Positions 51,356 to 60,457 of a stretch of 64,000 bases of DNA are shown in pieces. Position 1 is the stretch's first letter, and the number at the start of each line of letters is the position of its first letter. Where the stretch lies: the NCBI RefSeq assembly GCF_030518235.1, contig NZ_JAULSA010000006.1:124001-188000 (forward strand). Direction: 5' to 3'. The DNA is from Saccharibacillus sp. CPCC 101409. GTDB lineage: Bacteria; Bacillota; Bacilli; Paenibacillales; Paenibacillaceae. A program made the position numbers and the translations under genes. The notes under the pieces are model-generated. The model was not told the DNA's origin, did not search any database, and saw only the letters and a program-made list of their open reading frames with translations.

Positions 51356-52459
51356 ATGAAACTCATGGGCATAATCAATCTGGACCACGAGCTGGACCAA
51401 CTTAACGAACTGACCTATTTCCGGGCGGGAGCGGCCGTTCCTTTTGCCGGTCGTTACCGTCTGATCGACTTCGCTCTGTCGAACATGATGAACGCCGAAG
51501 TGCAGGATATCGCGCTGTTCGTTCGGCGCAAATACCGTTCGCTGCTCGACCACATCGGCGAAGGCCGGCCGTGGGATCTCGACCGCAAGCGCGGCGGACT
51601 GTTTATTCTGCCTCCGGACTGGAACGACCCGACCGACATCTCGGCCGGCGACCTCCAGCACATGCATAACAACCGCGACTTTTTCGACCGCAGCACCAGC
51701 GATTACGTCGTGCATTCCGGCAGCCATCAAGTGTCGAAAGTCGACTTCTGCGATCTGGCCGAATACCACAAGCAAAAAGGAGCGGACGTCACCGTCGTTT
51801 ACAAGAAAATCGACGTGCTCCAGCCCGAACACGAACCGTGTTTCCGGGTGGACATCGGCGAAGACGGCTTTGTCACCGGCATCCATAACGAGAAAGATCA
51901 TCACAATGTCTATCTCGAACTGTTCATCATGGAGAAGAACCTGTTCATGCAGCAGATGGAATACTGCATCGCGCACGGCGACAGCTACTTCTTCCGCGAC
52001 GCGATCCTGCGCAACCCGAACGGGCTGAAGATCGCCGCATACGAATACACGGGCTATCACGCGGTTATCAACTCGGTCGAAAGCTATTATAAGAACAGCC
52101 TGGACCTGCTCGATCAGGAGAAGTACGAGCAGCTGTTCTCCAAAGACATGCCGATCCAGACCAAGATCAAGTACGAAGCGCCGACCAAGTATCTCGAAGG
52201 CGCCGACGTGAAGAATTCGCTCGTCGCCAACGGCTGCCGCATCGCCGGCGAAGTGGACGGCAGCGTGCTGTTCCGCGGCGTGCAGGTGGAAAAAGGCGCC
52301 AAAGTCATCAATTCCATCATCATGCAGAAATGCGTGATCAAAGCGGGCGCGATCGTCGAGAACGTGATTATGGACAAAGACGTGCAGCTGACGGAGAACC
52401 GGAATCTGGTCGGCGATTCCCGCAAACCGTTCGTTATCGCCAAACGCAGCATTATCTGA
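51356..52459 (+). CDS. glgD: ADP-glucose pyrophosphorylase regulatory subunit
   Basis: A 367-residue GlgC relative. The N-terminal GGxGxRL phosphate loop is missing (the chain reads MKLMGIINLDHELDQLNELT), and the catalytic Asp region is VVHSGSHQVSKVDF in place of SGDH-Y-MDY, so it should be inactive. The beta-helix domain is intact (VANGCRIAGEVDGSVLFRGV). In B. subtilis and relatives GlgD raises the activity of GlgC in a heterotetramer (family knowledge). Followed by a strong terminator, so glgC-glgD are one transcript and glgP another. GGTGGAACC precedes the ATG. Confidence 0.94.
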   Translation: MKLMGIINLDHELDQLNELTYFRAGAAVPFAGRYRLIDFALSNMMNAEVQDIALFVRRKYRSLLDHIGEGRPWDLDRKRGGLFILPPDWNDPTDISAGDLQHMHNNRDFFDRSTSDYVVHSGSHQVSKVDFCDLAEYHKQKGADVTVVYKKIDVLQPEHEPCFRVDIGEDGFVTGIHNEKDHHNVYLELFIMEKNLFMQQMEYCIAHGDSYFFRDAILRNPNGLKIAAYEYTGYHAVINSVESYYKNSLDLLDQEKYEQLFSKDMPIQTKIKYEAPTKYLEGADVKNSLVANGCRIAGEVDGSVLFRGVQVEKGAKVINSIIMQKCVIKAGAIVENVIMDKDVQLTENRNLVGDSRKPFVIAKRSII

Positions 52460-52553
52460 TTCGGGCCGGCTGAACTCCGGAAACCGTTTTTGCCGCGGGT
52501 CGACAAAGCTCTACAAAAATCGGGCATTTCACCCGATATATAATAAAACCACG

Positions 52554-52610
52554 GGCCTTCTGAACCACTTCGCTGCGAAGTGGTTGTGGAAGGCCCTTTG
52601 TGATTTTTGT
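52554..52610 (+). terminator. Rho-independent terminator after glgD
   Basis: A long stem: GGGCCTTC and GAACCACTTC pair with GAAGTGGTT and GAAGGCCC with a short bulge and 5-nt loop, followed by TTTGTGATTTTT. Confidence 0.85.
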
Positions 52611-52731
52611 TATACTGTCAACGTGTCAACGATACTCCGACGGCTGAGTCGTTTGATAGAAAAACCATACTTTGTTCGATTCGCACGCAGGCCGGACGCC
52701 GGCCCGTCGAATGGGAAAGGGGCTCAACCCA

Positions 52732-55194
52732 ATGTTTACCAATAAAGAAAACTTCAAACGCGAATTCAAGCAGAGGCTGGTCGGTACGTCCGGACGGCAG
52801 ATGCACGAAGTCACGGAAGACGATGTATATGCCGCGCTCGGCAGTATGATCCGCGAACGGATCGGCGGCGAGTGGGCTTCGACCAACCGCGCGTACACCG
52901 AGAATGCGGAACGCCAGGTGTATTACTTCTCCATGGAGTTCCTGATGGGCCGGCTGCTCGGCAACAACCTGCTGAACCTGAATGTACTGGAAACGGTGCG
53001 GGAAGGACTGGGCGAACTGGGCTGGGATCTGGAAGATATCGAAGAATACGAAGCGGATGCGGGTCTCGGCAACGGCGGCCTGGGCCGCCTGGCCGCCTGC
53101 TTCCTGGACTCGCTGGCTTCCCTCGGTTACGCGGGACACGGCAACGGCATTCGTTATAAATACGGCTTGTTCGAACAGAAGATCATCGACGGCCATCAGG
53201 TGGAACTGCCCGACTACTGGCTGCAAAAAGGCAATGTATGGGAAGTCCGCCGCGACGACAAAAAACTGAACGTTCGTTTCTGGGGCAATGTCGAAATCGT
53301 CGAAAAAGAAGACGGCAACTATACGTACGAAACGAAAAACGGCGAAGACGTCTGGGCTGTGCCTTACGACGTTCCGATCGTGGGCTACGAGAACGCGGCC
53401 GTCAACACGCTGCGCCTGTGGAGCGCGGAATCGGCGGCCGATCCGGCGCGCGGCTTCGGCGGTCCCGACGGCAGCTACTATAACTTCCTCGACTATAAGC
53501 GTTCGGTCGAGACGGTATCGGAATTCCTGTATCCCGACGATTCCCAATACGAAGGCAAACTGCTGCGCCTGAAGCAGGAATATTTCCTGTGTTCGGCCGG
53601 CGTGCAGAGCGTGCTGCGCACGTTCGACAAACTCGGCCTGCCGTACGACCGCCTGCCGGAGAAAGTGGCGATCCATATCAACGATACGCATCCGACTCTG
53701 GTTATTCCGGAGCTGATGCGCATTCTTTTGGACGAGAAAAGTTTCGGATGGCAGGACGCCTGGGATATCGTATCCCGCGTTGTATCGTATACCAACCACA
53801 CCATCCTGAGCGAAGCGCTCGAAACGTGGCCGGAACAAATGGTTCGCGATCTTCTGCCGCGCCTCTACATGATCATCGAAGAAGTGAACCGGCGCTTCTG
53901 CGCTTCGCTGCTCGAACAGCATCCGGGCGATCAGGACCGCGTTTCCCGAATGGCGATCATCGCAAACGGGCAGATCAAGATGGCGCACCTGGCGATTCAC
54001 GGCAGCCACAGCATCAACGGCGTGGCCGCGCTGCACACGGATATTTTGAAAAAACGCGAAATGAAAGACTTCAACGAGCTGTACCCGGAGCGCTTCAACA
54101 ACAAAACAAACGGCATTACACATCGCCGCTGGCTGATGCACGCCAATCCGGACCTTGCGAACGTGATCGAAGAAGTCATCGGCGACGGCTGGAAAAAGCA
54201 TCCGGACGAACTGCAAAACCTGCTGAACCATTCCAAAGACGCCGTGCTGCAGGACAGAATCCGTTCGGTGAAGCACACGAACAAAGAACGGCTTGCTTCC
54301 TATATCTATAAAAAGCACGGGGTCGCCGTCAATACCGATTCGATCTTCGACGTTCAGATCAAGCGTCTGCATGCGTACAAGCGCCAGCTGCTGAACGCGC
54401 TGCATATCATGGACCTGTACAACCGGATCAAAGCCCGGCCTTCGCTGGACCTGACGCCGCGCACTTTTATCTTCGGCGCGAAAGCGGCTCCGGGCTACTA
54501 CATGGCCAAGCAGATCATCAAGCTCATCAACAATATCGCCCAGACCGTCAACAACGATCCGCAAACCAAAGATCTGCTGAACGTGTTCTTCCTGGAAAAC
54601 TACTCGGTGTCGCTGGCGGAAAAAATCATTCCGGCGGCCGACGTCAGCGAGCAGATCTCCACGGCGGGCAAAGAAGCGTCGGGCACCGGCAACATGAAGC
54701 TGATGATGAACGGCGCGCTGACCGTCGGCACGCTCGACGGCGCGAATGTGGAAATGTACGAATCGCTGGGCGACGAAGGCATGTACCTGTTCGGCCTGAG
54801 AGTCGAAGAAGTGGAGCAGTACTACCGCGAAGGCGGCTACTCGGCGCGGGCGATCTACGAAAGCGACGAGCGCGTCAAGACCGTGCTCGACCAGCTCGTG
54901 CAGCCCGGCCCGTTCTGCCAGAACGGCCAATCGTTCGACCCGATCTTCCATTCTCTGCTGAGCCATAACGACGAATACTTCGTTCTTAAAGACTTCGCCA
55001 GCTACGCCGATACCCAGGAAACGATCGGCGCGGATTACCGCAGCCGCAAAGAATGGACCGAGAAGTCGATCCTGAACATCGCCAAATCGGGCCGCTTCGC
55101 CGGAGACCGCACCATCTCCGAATACGCATCCGATATCTGGAGAATCGATCCCGTCGCGCGCGAGAGCCGTTCCGGCGTGCGCGGCCGCCGGTAA
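52732..55194 (+). CDS. glgP: Glycogen phosphorylase
   Basis: An 820-residue GT35 phosphorylase that releases glucose-1-phosphate from glycogen. Hallmarks: STNRAYTENAERQVYYFSME, ADAGLGNGGLGRLAACFLD, YGLFEQKIIDGHQVELPDYW, and the PLP motif EASGTGNMKLMMNG with the cofactor Lys at about residue 656. Length fits the family. GAAAGGGG lies 9 nt before the chosen ATG; an in-frame ATG at 52711 is less well placed. It has its own transcript after the glgD terminator. Confidence 0.96.
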   Translation: MFTNKENFKREFKQRLVGTSGRQMHEVTEDDVYAALGSMIRERIGGEWASTNRAYTENAERQVYYFSMEFLMGRLLGNNLLNLNVLETVREGLGELGWDLEDIEEYEADAGLGNGGLGRLAACFLDSLASLGYAGHGNGIRYKYGLFEQKIIDGHQVELPDYWLQKGNVWEVRRDDKKLNVRFWGNVEIVEKEDGNYTYETKNGEDVWAVPYDVPIVGYENAAVNTLRLWSAESAADPARGFGGPDGSYYNFLDYKRSVETVSEFLYPDDSQYEGKLLRLKQEYFLCSAGVQSVLRTFDKLGLPYDRLPEKVAIHINDTHPTLVIPELMRILLDEKSFGWQDAWDIVSRVVSYTNHTILSEALETWPEQMVRDLLPRLYMIIEEVNRRFCASLLEQHPGDQDRVSRMAIIANGQIKMAHLAIHGSHSINGVAALHTDILKKREMKDFNELYPERFNNKTNGITHRRWLMHANPDLANVIEEVIGDGWKKHPDELQNLLNHSKDAVLQDRIRSVKHTNKERLASYIYKKHGVAVNTDSIFDVQIKRLHAYKRQLLNALHIMDLYNRIKARPSLDLTPRTFIFGAKAAPGYYMAKQIIKLINNIAQTVNNDPQTKDLLNVFFLENYSVSLAEKIIPAADVSEQISTAGKEASGTGNMKLMMNGALTVGTLDGANVEMYESLGDEGMYLFGLRVEEVEQYYREGGYSARAIYESDERVKTVLDQLVQPGPFCQNGQSFDPIFHSLLSHNDEYFVLKDFASYADTQETIGADYRSRKEWTEKSILNIAKSGRFAGDRTISEYASDIWRIDPVARESRSGVRGRR

Positions 55195-55225
55195 AATATC
55201 TTCATTTCTCTACCTCTAAAAAACA

Positions 55226-55253
55226 GGCCGCTTCCTTTGGGAGCGGCCGTTTT
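55226..55253 (+). terminator. Rho-independent terminator after glgP
   Basis: GGCCGCT / AGCGGCC stem with a 9-nt loop, then GTTTTG, 32 bp after the glgP stop codon. Confidence 0.75.
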
Positions 55254-55329
55254 GCTGTGTGGAAAGTCAGTTTTAGAAAAGTTGATAAGCGGAGGGAGAA
55301 ATTCAGTGAAGGAACGATAGTGATCGCCT

Positions 55330-55566
55330 TTGAAATCGGGAAGATACCTTCTATAATTCAATCAGTCTTCCCGATTTCAACACGCGACCTAAAGCCTTTC
55401 GAAGAAAGGCACTTCGGAAGAATACGCTAACGAATTTCTCCCGCAGCCTATATGCTTCTCCTGCGAATAGGAATTTCCAGGCAGCTCCAAGCCGCCCCAA
55501 CAGAAGCGGTCTTTCCTACCCTCAACCCCTGTCAAAATAGCCATACATGGAAAAGAATTCTTTTCC
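55330..55566. repeat. Inverted repeats in the gap upstream of a GNAT gene
   Basis: Three separate dyads lie in the 499-bp gap 55195-55693. TTGAAATCGGGAAGA (55330) and its exact complement at 55366 form a 15-bp stem with a 21-nt AT-rich loop. GCCTTTC-GAA-GAAAGGC (55394-55410) is a tight hairpin. GGAAAAGAATTCTTTTCC (55549-55566) is a perfect 18-bp palindrome, a plausible operator. No gene is evident in the gap. Confidence 0.7.
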
Positions 55567-55693
55567 AGATGCAGGAATATCCCGCCGCCGCAGAGAATAG
55601 AACTACAATCGGCATGCCGCTTTCCCGCCCGTTCGTCGACCGCAAACGGGCAAGTTCGCGTTGCTTGAATCTTTTTACAGAGGAGCGATCCAG

Positions 55694-56215
55694 ATGAACA
55701 TTCGAATCGCCAGACCCGAAGATGCCGCAGGCATCGCCCAGGTTCATGTCGACAGCTGGAAAACGACGTATAAAGGAATCGTTTCGGACGCTTATCTGGA
55801 CAGTCTGTCCGTCGAGGAGCGCTGGACGCGCTGGGAAGACCGCCTGCGCCGCCCGGATCTCGACGAAGGCGTCATGGTGGCGGAGAACGAACGCGGCCAG
55901 ATCTGCGGATTTCTCGATTTCGGACAGAGCCGCGAGACCGGACGCACGCAGGAAGCCGAACTGTATGCGGTATACCTGCTGCAAAGCGAACAGCGCAAAG
56001 GCGTCGGCCGAAAGATGTTTCGAAAAATGGTTGCCGAATTGAAAGAACGGGGTTATCGTTCATTGATGGTCTGGGTGCTCGAACCGAATCCGGCCGTTCA
56101 TTTCTATAAACGGTTGGGAGCGGAAGAGTTCGAACGCAAAGAAATCCGGATCGGCGACGAGCCGTTTACGGAAATTGCGTTCTGCTGGAACGATATCGAC
56201 CGTCTGACGGTTTGA
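55694..56215 (+). CDS. GNAT family N-acetyltransferase (RimI-like)
   Basis: A 173-residue acetyltransferase: IAQVHVDSWKTTYKGIV near the start, then AELYAVYLLQSEQRKGVGRKMF with the RxxGxG acetyl-CoA loop and AVHFYKRLGAEEFERKEI near the end, a standard single GNAT domain. The ATG at 55694 follows AGAGGAGC; an open frame begins 33 bp upstream without such a site. Substrate unknown. It lies 21 bp upstream of a diguanylate cyclase gene, probably cotranscribed. Confidence 0.9.
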   Translation: MNIRIARPEDAAGIAQVHVDSWKTTYKGIVSDAYLDSLSVEERWTRWEDRLRRPDLDEGVMVAENERGQICGFLDFGQSRETGRTQEAELYAVYLLQSEQRKGVGRKMFRKMVAELKERGYRSLMVWVLEPNPAVHFYKRLGAEEFERKEIRIGDEPFTEIAFCWNDIDRLTV

Positions 56216-56236
56216 AGAAAGAGTGAGGACAACATT

Positions 56237-57418
56237 ATGCTCGTGCATCTGGACCCGCAAACCGTATACATCACGCTGATTTGCGGGCATATATTTACCG
56301 TCGTGCTGCTTTATGCCTATCGCCGAAACGAAAGCGGGGACCGTTCGATCTCCGCTTTCTTTATCGCCAAGCTGGTCCAGGCCTGCGCCTGGGCGGTGCT
56401 GCTGACGCAGGGGCTGCTCGGCGGCCCGGCGATCGTGCTGCTGTCGAATACGCTGATGTTTGTGGGCATCGCTTTCGAAGCCGCCGCGCTGCTGCGGCTG
56501 CAGGGAGCGTTCGGCCTGCGCGTGCGCCGGCTGTATGCCGGACTGACCGTGCTGGCTGTCGCGGCTTTCCATGCGGTCGTGTTTATTCACAATGTGGAAG
56601 GCGTGCGCATCGCGGTCGCTTCCGTGTTCCCCGCGCTGCTGCTTCTGCCGCCGGCTCTCCGGCTGCTTGCGCTGCGGGGCAAGACCGCGCTGCGCAAACT
56701 GATGGGCGTCCTGTACGTCTTTGTCGCGGTCGCACTGTTGATCCGGGCGGTCGCGGCGCTGCTGCCGCACGGCGCGGCGAATCCGCTTGCCATGCAGGTG
56801 AGCTGCGATTTGTTTTCCATCGCCGCTTATCTGGTCATGATTCTGGGCAATACCGGCTTTGTGCTGCTGGCCAAGCAGCAGGCCGACGAAGAACTGGTGC
56901 GGCTGGCGAGCATCGACGATCTCACGCAGATCTGGAACCGCCGCACGTTTCTGCACAAAGCGGGCGCCGTACTGGAACGTTATGCCAAACGCGGCCAACC
57001 CGTTTCTTTTCTGCTGTTCGATATCGACAGCTTCAAAACGATCAACGATACATACGGCCACGATACCGGCGATCGGGTACTGCGGGAAATGAGCGGAATC
57101 GTCGAGCGGCAGCTCGGACCGGACGATCTGTTCGGCCGCTACGGCGGCGACGAATTCGCCGTGCTGCTGCCGGGCGCAAGCCGCGCCGAATCGACGCTGA
57201 CCGCCGAACGGCTGAGGATTGCGGTCGAAGGATCGTACACGCTCAGCATCGGCGCGGTCACGTTCGTGCCGGAAAGCCGCGTCGATCTGGACCGCATTTA
57301 CAAAGGCTGCGATCTGGCGCTGTACCAGGCTAAGCGGGAAGGCCGCAATCAGGTACGCCGCGCCGAACCGCATATGGATTCCGTGCCGGAACCGGTCCTC
57401 GAAAGCTTGCCTTTATGA
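56237..57418 (+). CDS. Membrane-bound diguanylate cyclase (GGDEF)
   Basis: A 393-residue protein. Seven membrane segments occupy about residues 10-215 (first YITLICGHIFTVVLLYAY, last FSIAAYLVMILGNTGFVLLA). The GGDEF domain (about 225-380) has DDLTQIWNRR, FDIDSFKTINDTYGHDTGD and RYGGDEFAVLL with the active-site GGDEF at 303-307. The position five residues before it reads GPDD, so the RxxD product-inhibition site is missing. It should make cyclic di-GMP from GTP on the cytoplasmic side. No effector gene is adjacent. Confidence 0.93.
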   Translation: MLVHLDPQTVYITLICGHIFTVVLLYAYRRNESGDRSISAFFIAKLVQACAWAVLLTQGLLGGPAIVLLSNTLMFVGIAFEAAALLRLQGAFGLRVRRLYAGLTVLAVAAFHAVVFIHNVEGVRIAVASVFPALLLLPPALRLLALRGKTALRKLMGVLYVFVAVALLIRAVAALLPHGAANPLAMQVSCDLFSIAAYLVMILGNTGFVLLAKQQADEELVRLASIDDLTQIWNRRTFLHKAGAVLERYAKRGQPVSFLLFDIDSFKTINDTYGHDTGDRVLREMSGIVERQLGPDDLFGRYGGDEFAVLLPGASRAESTLTAERLRIAVEGSYTLSIGAVTFVPESRVDLDRIYKGCDLALYQAKREGRNQVRRAEPHMDSVPEPVLESLPL

Positions 57419-57588
57419 AAGTTTATATATAAAAACGGAAACTTTGAGAACGTGAAATATAATTTTCAGGAAATTTCGCAAAAAGGGCTGTATTTTCATC
57501 TTCGCCGTGCTAAGATACTGTTTGTTTTGAAGCTGTCCGCGAATCGGCCAGCCTCATCCTACACAAACAATCGAAGGAGGGTGAAGAG

Positions 57589-59001
57589 ATGAAAACGAAG
57601 AACGGAGCCGCTGCGGCCAAGCTTCCGCTGGAGCGTGAATTCAATCTGTTCCGTTTGACCTGGCCGATATTCCTGGAAGTTTTCTTGTTTATGCTGATGG
57701 GGATTACGGATACCATGATGCTCAGCGGCGTGTCGGACGACGCGGTGGCGGCGGTAGGCGCGGCCAACCAGGTCATCTCGATCGCCATCCTGATTCTCGA
57801 AGTCGTCGGTAACGGTGCCGCTATCGTTATCGCGCAATATTTGGGAGCGCGCAATCATTACGAAGCCGCCAAGATTTCCGGTTTGTCGCTGACGCTGAAC
57901 GTGATGCTCGGCGTAACGATGAGCGCGATCTTCCTGCTGTTCGGCCATCATCTGATGGTCGCGCTGAACCTGCACGGCGATATTCTGACTTTCGCCAAAT
58001 CTTATCTGCATATCGTCGGCGGAGCGATCTTCCTCCAGGCGCTGATCAATATGCTGTCGGCCACGATCCGCACATACGGACAAACCAAGCTGACCATGTT
58101 CGTTGCGCTCGGCATGAATATCCTGAGCGTGGCCGGCGGCTACGTCCTGATCTTCGGCCATCTGGGCTTCCCGGCGATGGGCGTGCAGGGCGCGGCGATC
58201 TCGACCGTAGCCAGCCGCGCCGTCGCGGCGGTCGTGCTGCTGTGGATGCTGTATCAGGTTATGGAAGTGCGGATCGAATTCAAGTTCTACCTGAATTTGT
58301 CGCGCGAGTATGTGATGAAAATCCTGCGCATCGGCGTGCCATCCGCGCTGGAGCAGATTACGTACCAGTCGTGCCAGATGATCTTTTTCTTCTACGCGAC
58401 GTTCCTGGGCGCGCAGGCTCTCGCCGCCCGCCAGTATGCGACGAACATCTCCATGTTCATCTACCTGTTCGCGGTCGCCGTGGCGATCGGCACCGGCATT
58501 ATCGTCGGCCGCCTGGTCGGCGCGAATCGTAAAGAAGACGCGTACCATCAAGTATGGAGCAGCGTAAAAAGAGCGATCGTTATTACCGTGCTGGTCGATC
58601 TGGTCGTGATCGCCCTGCGCCATCCGCTCGTCGGCATCTTTACCGACGACGCCGATATTATCCGCATGGCGACGCAGGTGCTGGTATTGAGCATCGTGCT
58701 GGAAACCGCACGCACATTCAATATGATCGTAATCGGCTCGCTTCGCGCCGCGGGCGACGCCAAGTTCCCGGTCTACGTCGGCCTCGTGTCGATGGTCGGC
58801 ATCAGCCTTCCGCTCGGCTACGTGCTGGTGTTCCAAATGAACATGGGTCTTCCGGGCATCTGGCTCGCCATCGCGGCGGACGAATGGATTCGGGTATCGG
58901 TCATGTATATGCGCTGGAAAAGCCGCGTGTGGAAAAAACACTCGCTCGTCCAGCATGCCGAACCGGAACAGATCGAGACGGCTCCCGCCGCGAGCGCCTG
59001 A
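57589..59001 (+). CDS. MATE family efflux transporter
   Basis: A 470-residue, roughly 12-segment multidrug and toxin extruder. Each six-helix half is visible: FNLFRLTWPIFLEVFLFML opens the first with MMLSGVSDDAVAAVGAANQ, and EYVMKILRIGVPSALEQITY opens the second. The Glu/Asp of the sodium or proton site cannot be placed with certainty. It likely exports cationic compounds. GAAGGAGGGTG precedes the ATG. Terminator follows 109 bp after the stop. Confidence 0.92.
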   Translation: MKTKNGAAAAKLPLEREFNLFRLTWPIFLEVFLFMLMGITDTMMLSGVSDDAVAAVGAANQVISIAILILEVVGNGAAIVIAQYLGARNHYEAAKISGLSLTLNVMLGVTMSAIFLLFGHHLMVALNLHGDILTFAKSYLHIVGGAIFLQALINMLSATIRTYGQTKLTMFVALGMNILSVAGGYVLIFGHLGFPAMGVQGAAISTVASRAVAAVVLLWMLYQVMEVRIEFKFYLNLSREYVMKILRIGVPSALEQITYQSCQMIFFFYATFLGAQALAARQYATNISMFIYLFAVAVAIGTGIIVGRLVGANRKEDAYHQVWSSVKRAIVITVLVDLVVIALRHPLVGIFTDDADIIRMATQVLVLSIVLETARTFNMIVIGSLRAAGDAKFPVYVGLVSMVGISLPLGYVLVFQMNMGLPGIWLAIAADEWIRVSVMYMRWKSRVWKKHSLVQHAEPEQIETAPAASA

Positions 59002-59109
59002 TTGCGGCTTAAGGCGAGCAGGTGCAAGGGAAAAGGCTGCGGTGCGGAGGCGCTTCGCGTCCGAACGGCTATGCACCGTGTTATTTAAAAGAATAAAAAA
59101 ACAAAATTC

Positions 59110-59138
59110 GGAATCCGCTGCCGCGGGTTCCTTTTTTG
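59110..59138 (+). terminator. Rho-independent terminator after MATE gene
   Basis: GGAATCC pairs with GGGTTCC (one G-U) around an 8-nt loop, then TTTTTT. Confidence 0.75.
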
Positions 59139-59187
59139 TTGGGATCTTGTATGCCGTAGACCGGATAAAATATTGCGCATGGAGCAG

Positions 59188-59376
59188 CAAATAGCGCCGT
59201 ATATGCACTTATTTTCAATGAAAATAGGCTTTTAAAGCAAATAGCTGCGCTCATACAATTATTTCCGCCGAGCTGCGTCCGAACACGATATTTTCCATGA
59301 AATAATTGTATCTGCGAAGCTATTTTGAGCAAACCCAGGATTTTGACCGAATTAAATGCGCCTGCGCAGCTATTTG
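59188..59376. repeat. Four-unit forward-forward-reverse-reverse intergenic element D
   Basis: AAATA-N16-TATTT family. Units start at 59188, 59238, 59299 and 59349 (50, 61, 50 bp), total 189 bp, exactly as in elements A and C. Forward cores GCGCCGTATATGCACT and GCTGCGCTCATACAAT; reverse cores (complement) GCTTCGCAGATACAAT and GCTGCGCAGGCGCATT. The inner pair agree at 13 of 16 positions. The fourth unit has a degraded left flank (GAATTA). The rest of the 708-bp gap 59002-59709 holds the MATE terminator and a TAATAT box near 59612, nothing else seen. Confidence 0.85.
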
Positions 59377-59709
59377 AGTATTTTGTGCGGTATTCCATGT
59401 CTTGCCGGCTTGTACTCGGGGCTGAAACGACTTTGATAAAATAGAGTTTTGACATCTGGGGCGTGTTTCAATCCCATGTCGGGTTCGCTTTTTCGTTTCG
59501 CGCCTAAACCGTGTGCGATTCGGCTGAACGAATGAAGGGAAACAAATCGGCGGATCGCGCACTCCCGCAACATTGCCGCCGATTGACGGGGAGAACGGGG
59601 CTTTTCGGGTTAATATAAGAAAGGAAGTATATCCCGTTTTACATAACGGCCGGAAGCGGCGGCGGAGCTTGCCGCCGGAGGCCGTTTTCAAGAAAGGGAG
59701 TGTTGGAGG

Positions 59710-60360
59710 ATGAACGTATGGGCAATCTGCGGCGACCGCTGGCATCCGGCGGATACGGTCCGCGGCGGCTTGAAAGAGCTGGACGGCGAAGAGTTTTCGT
59801 TTAAAATCACGGACCGGGTGCAGGATTTCGATCCCGAAGAATTGGAAGCGTATCCGGTCGTGCTGGTCTGCCGGTCGAACCGCCAGTCGCCGGAAGAAGA
59901 AGAATTCTGGATGAGCGGACGGGTGCAGAAGGCGTTCGAGCATTACGTCGAGCGTGGAGGCTCCCTGCTGGCCGTCCATGCGGGCACGGCGGGCTACGAG
60001 GAGGACGAGCCGTTCCGCAGGCTGCTGGGAGGCGCGTTTATCCGCCATCCCGAAGCCTGCGAGGTGACGGTCAATCCGGAGAAGCAGCATCCGATCGCGC
60101 AGGGCGTCGAACCGTTTCCGGTACACGACGAGCACTATTTTATGGAATGGGAAGACCCGGTCTCCGACCTGATTATGACCACGGTGTCCGAGCACGGCGC
60201 GCAGCCGGGCGGCTGGACGCGCACGTACGGCCGGGGTCGGGTCTGCGTACTGACGCCGGGCCACGAACCGGAAGTATGGACGCATCCCATGTTCCTCCGC
60301 CTGCTGCGAAACGCGCTGTACTGGTGCGCCAAGCGGGACCCGGCGGAGCAGGGCGTTTGA
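59710..60360 (+). CDS. ThuA-like domain protein
   Basis: A 216-residue protein of the ThuA/glutamine-amidotransferase-like fold. Typical pieces are VVLVCRSNRQ, FEHYVERGGSLLAVHAGTAGY, the central HPEACEVTVNPEKQHPIAQG, DEHYFMEW and VLTPGHEPEVWTHPMFLRLL. ThuA-like proteins are linked to trehalose or related sugar use and some have been proposed to act on 3-keto sugars (family knowledge). Two SDR genes lie downstream, which suits a sugar-oxidation theme, but element E separates them. GTTGGAGG directly precedes the ATG; AAAGGGAG is 10 nt upstream. Confidence 0.88.
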   Translation: MNVWAICGDRWHPADTVRGGLKELDGEEFSFKITDRVQDFDPEELEAYPVVLVCRSNRQSPEEEEFWMSGRVQKAFEHYVERGGSLLAVHAGTAGYEEDEPFRRLLGGAFIRHPEACEVTVNPEKQHPIAQGVEPFPVHDEHYFMEWEDPVSDLIMTTVSEHGAQPGGWTRTYGRGRVCVLTPGHEPEVWTHPMFLRLLRNALYWCAKRDPAEQGV

Positions 60361-60457
60361 GCGGGAGCCGCGATCCGCGATATTCATTGACCCCGTGCGC
60401 GTGCTCTTACGTGAGTATATAAGCGAATCGCTCGATGCGGCGGCCGCTGATTCGGGA

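Noticed and set aside
52618..54966. 782-residue minus-strand frame opposite glgP
   Set aside because: glgP is certain from its motifs; the antisense frame has no recognisable domain and no ribosome site.
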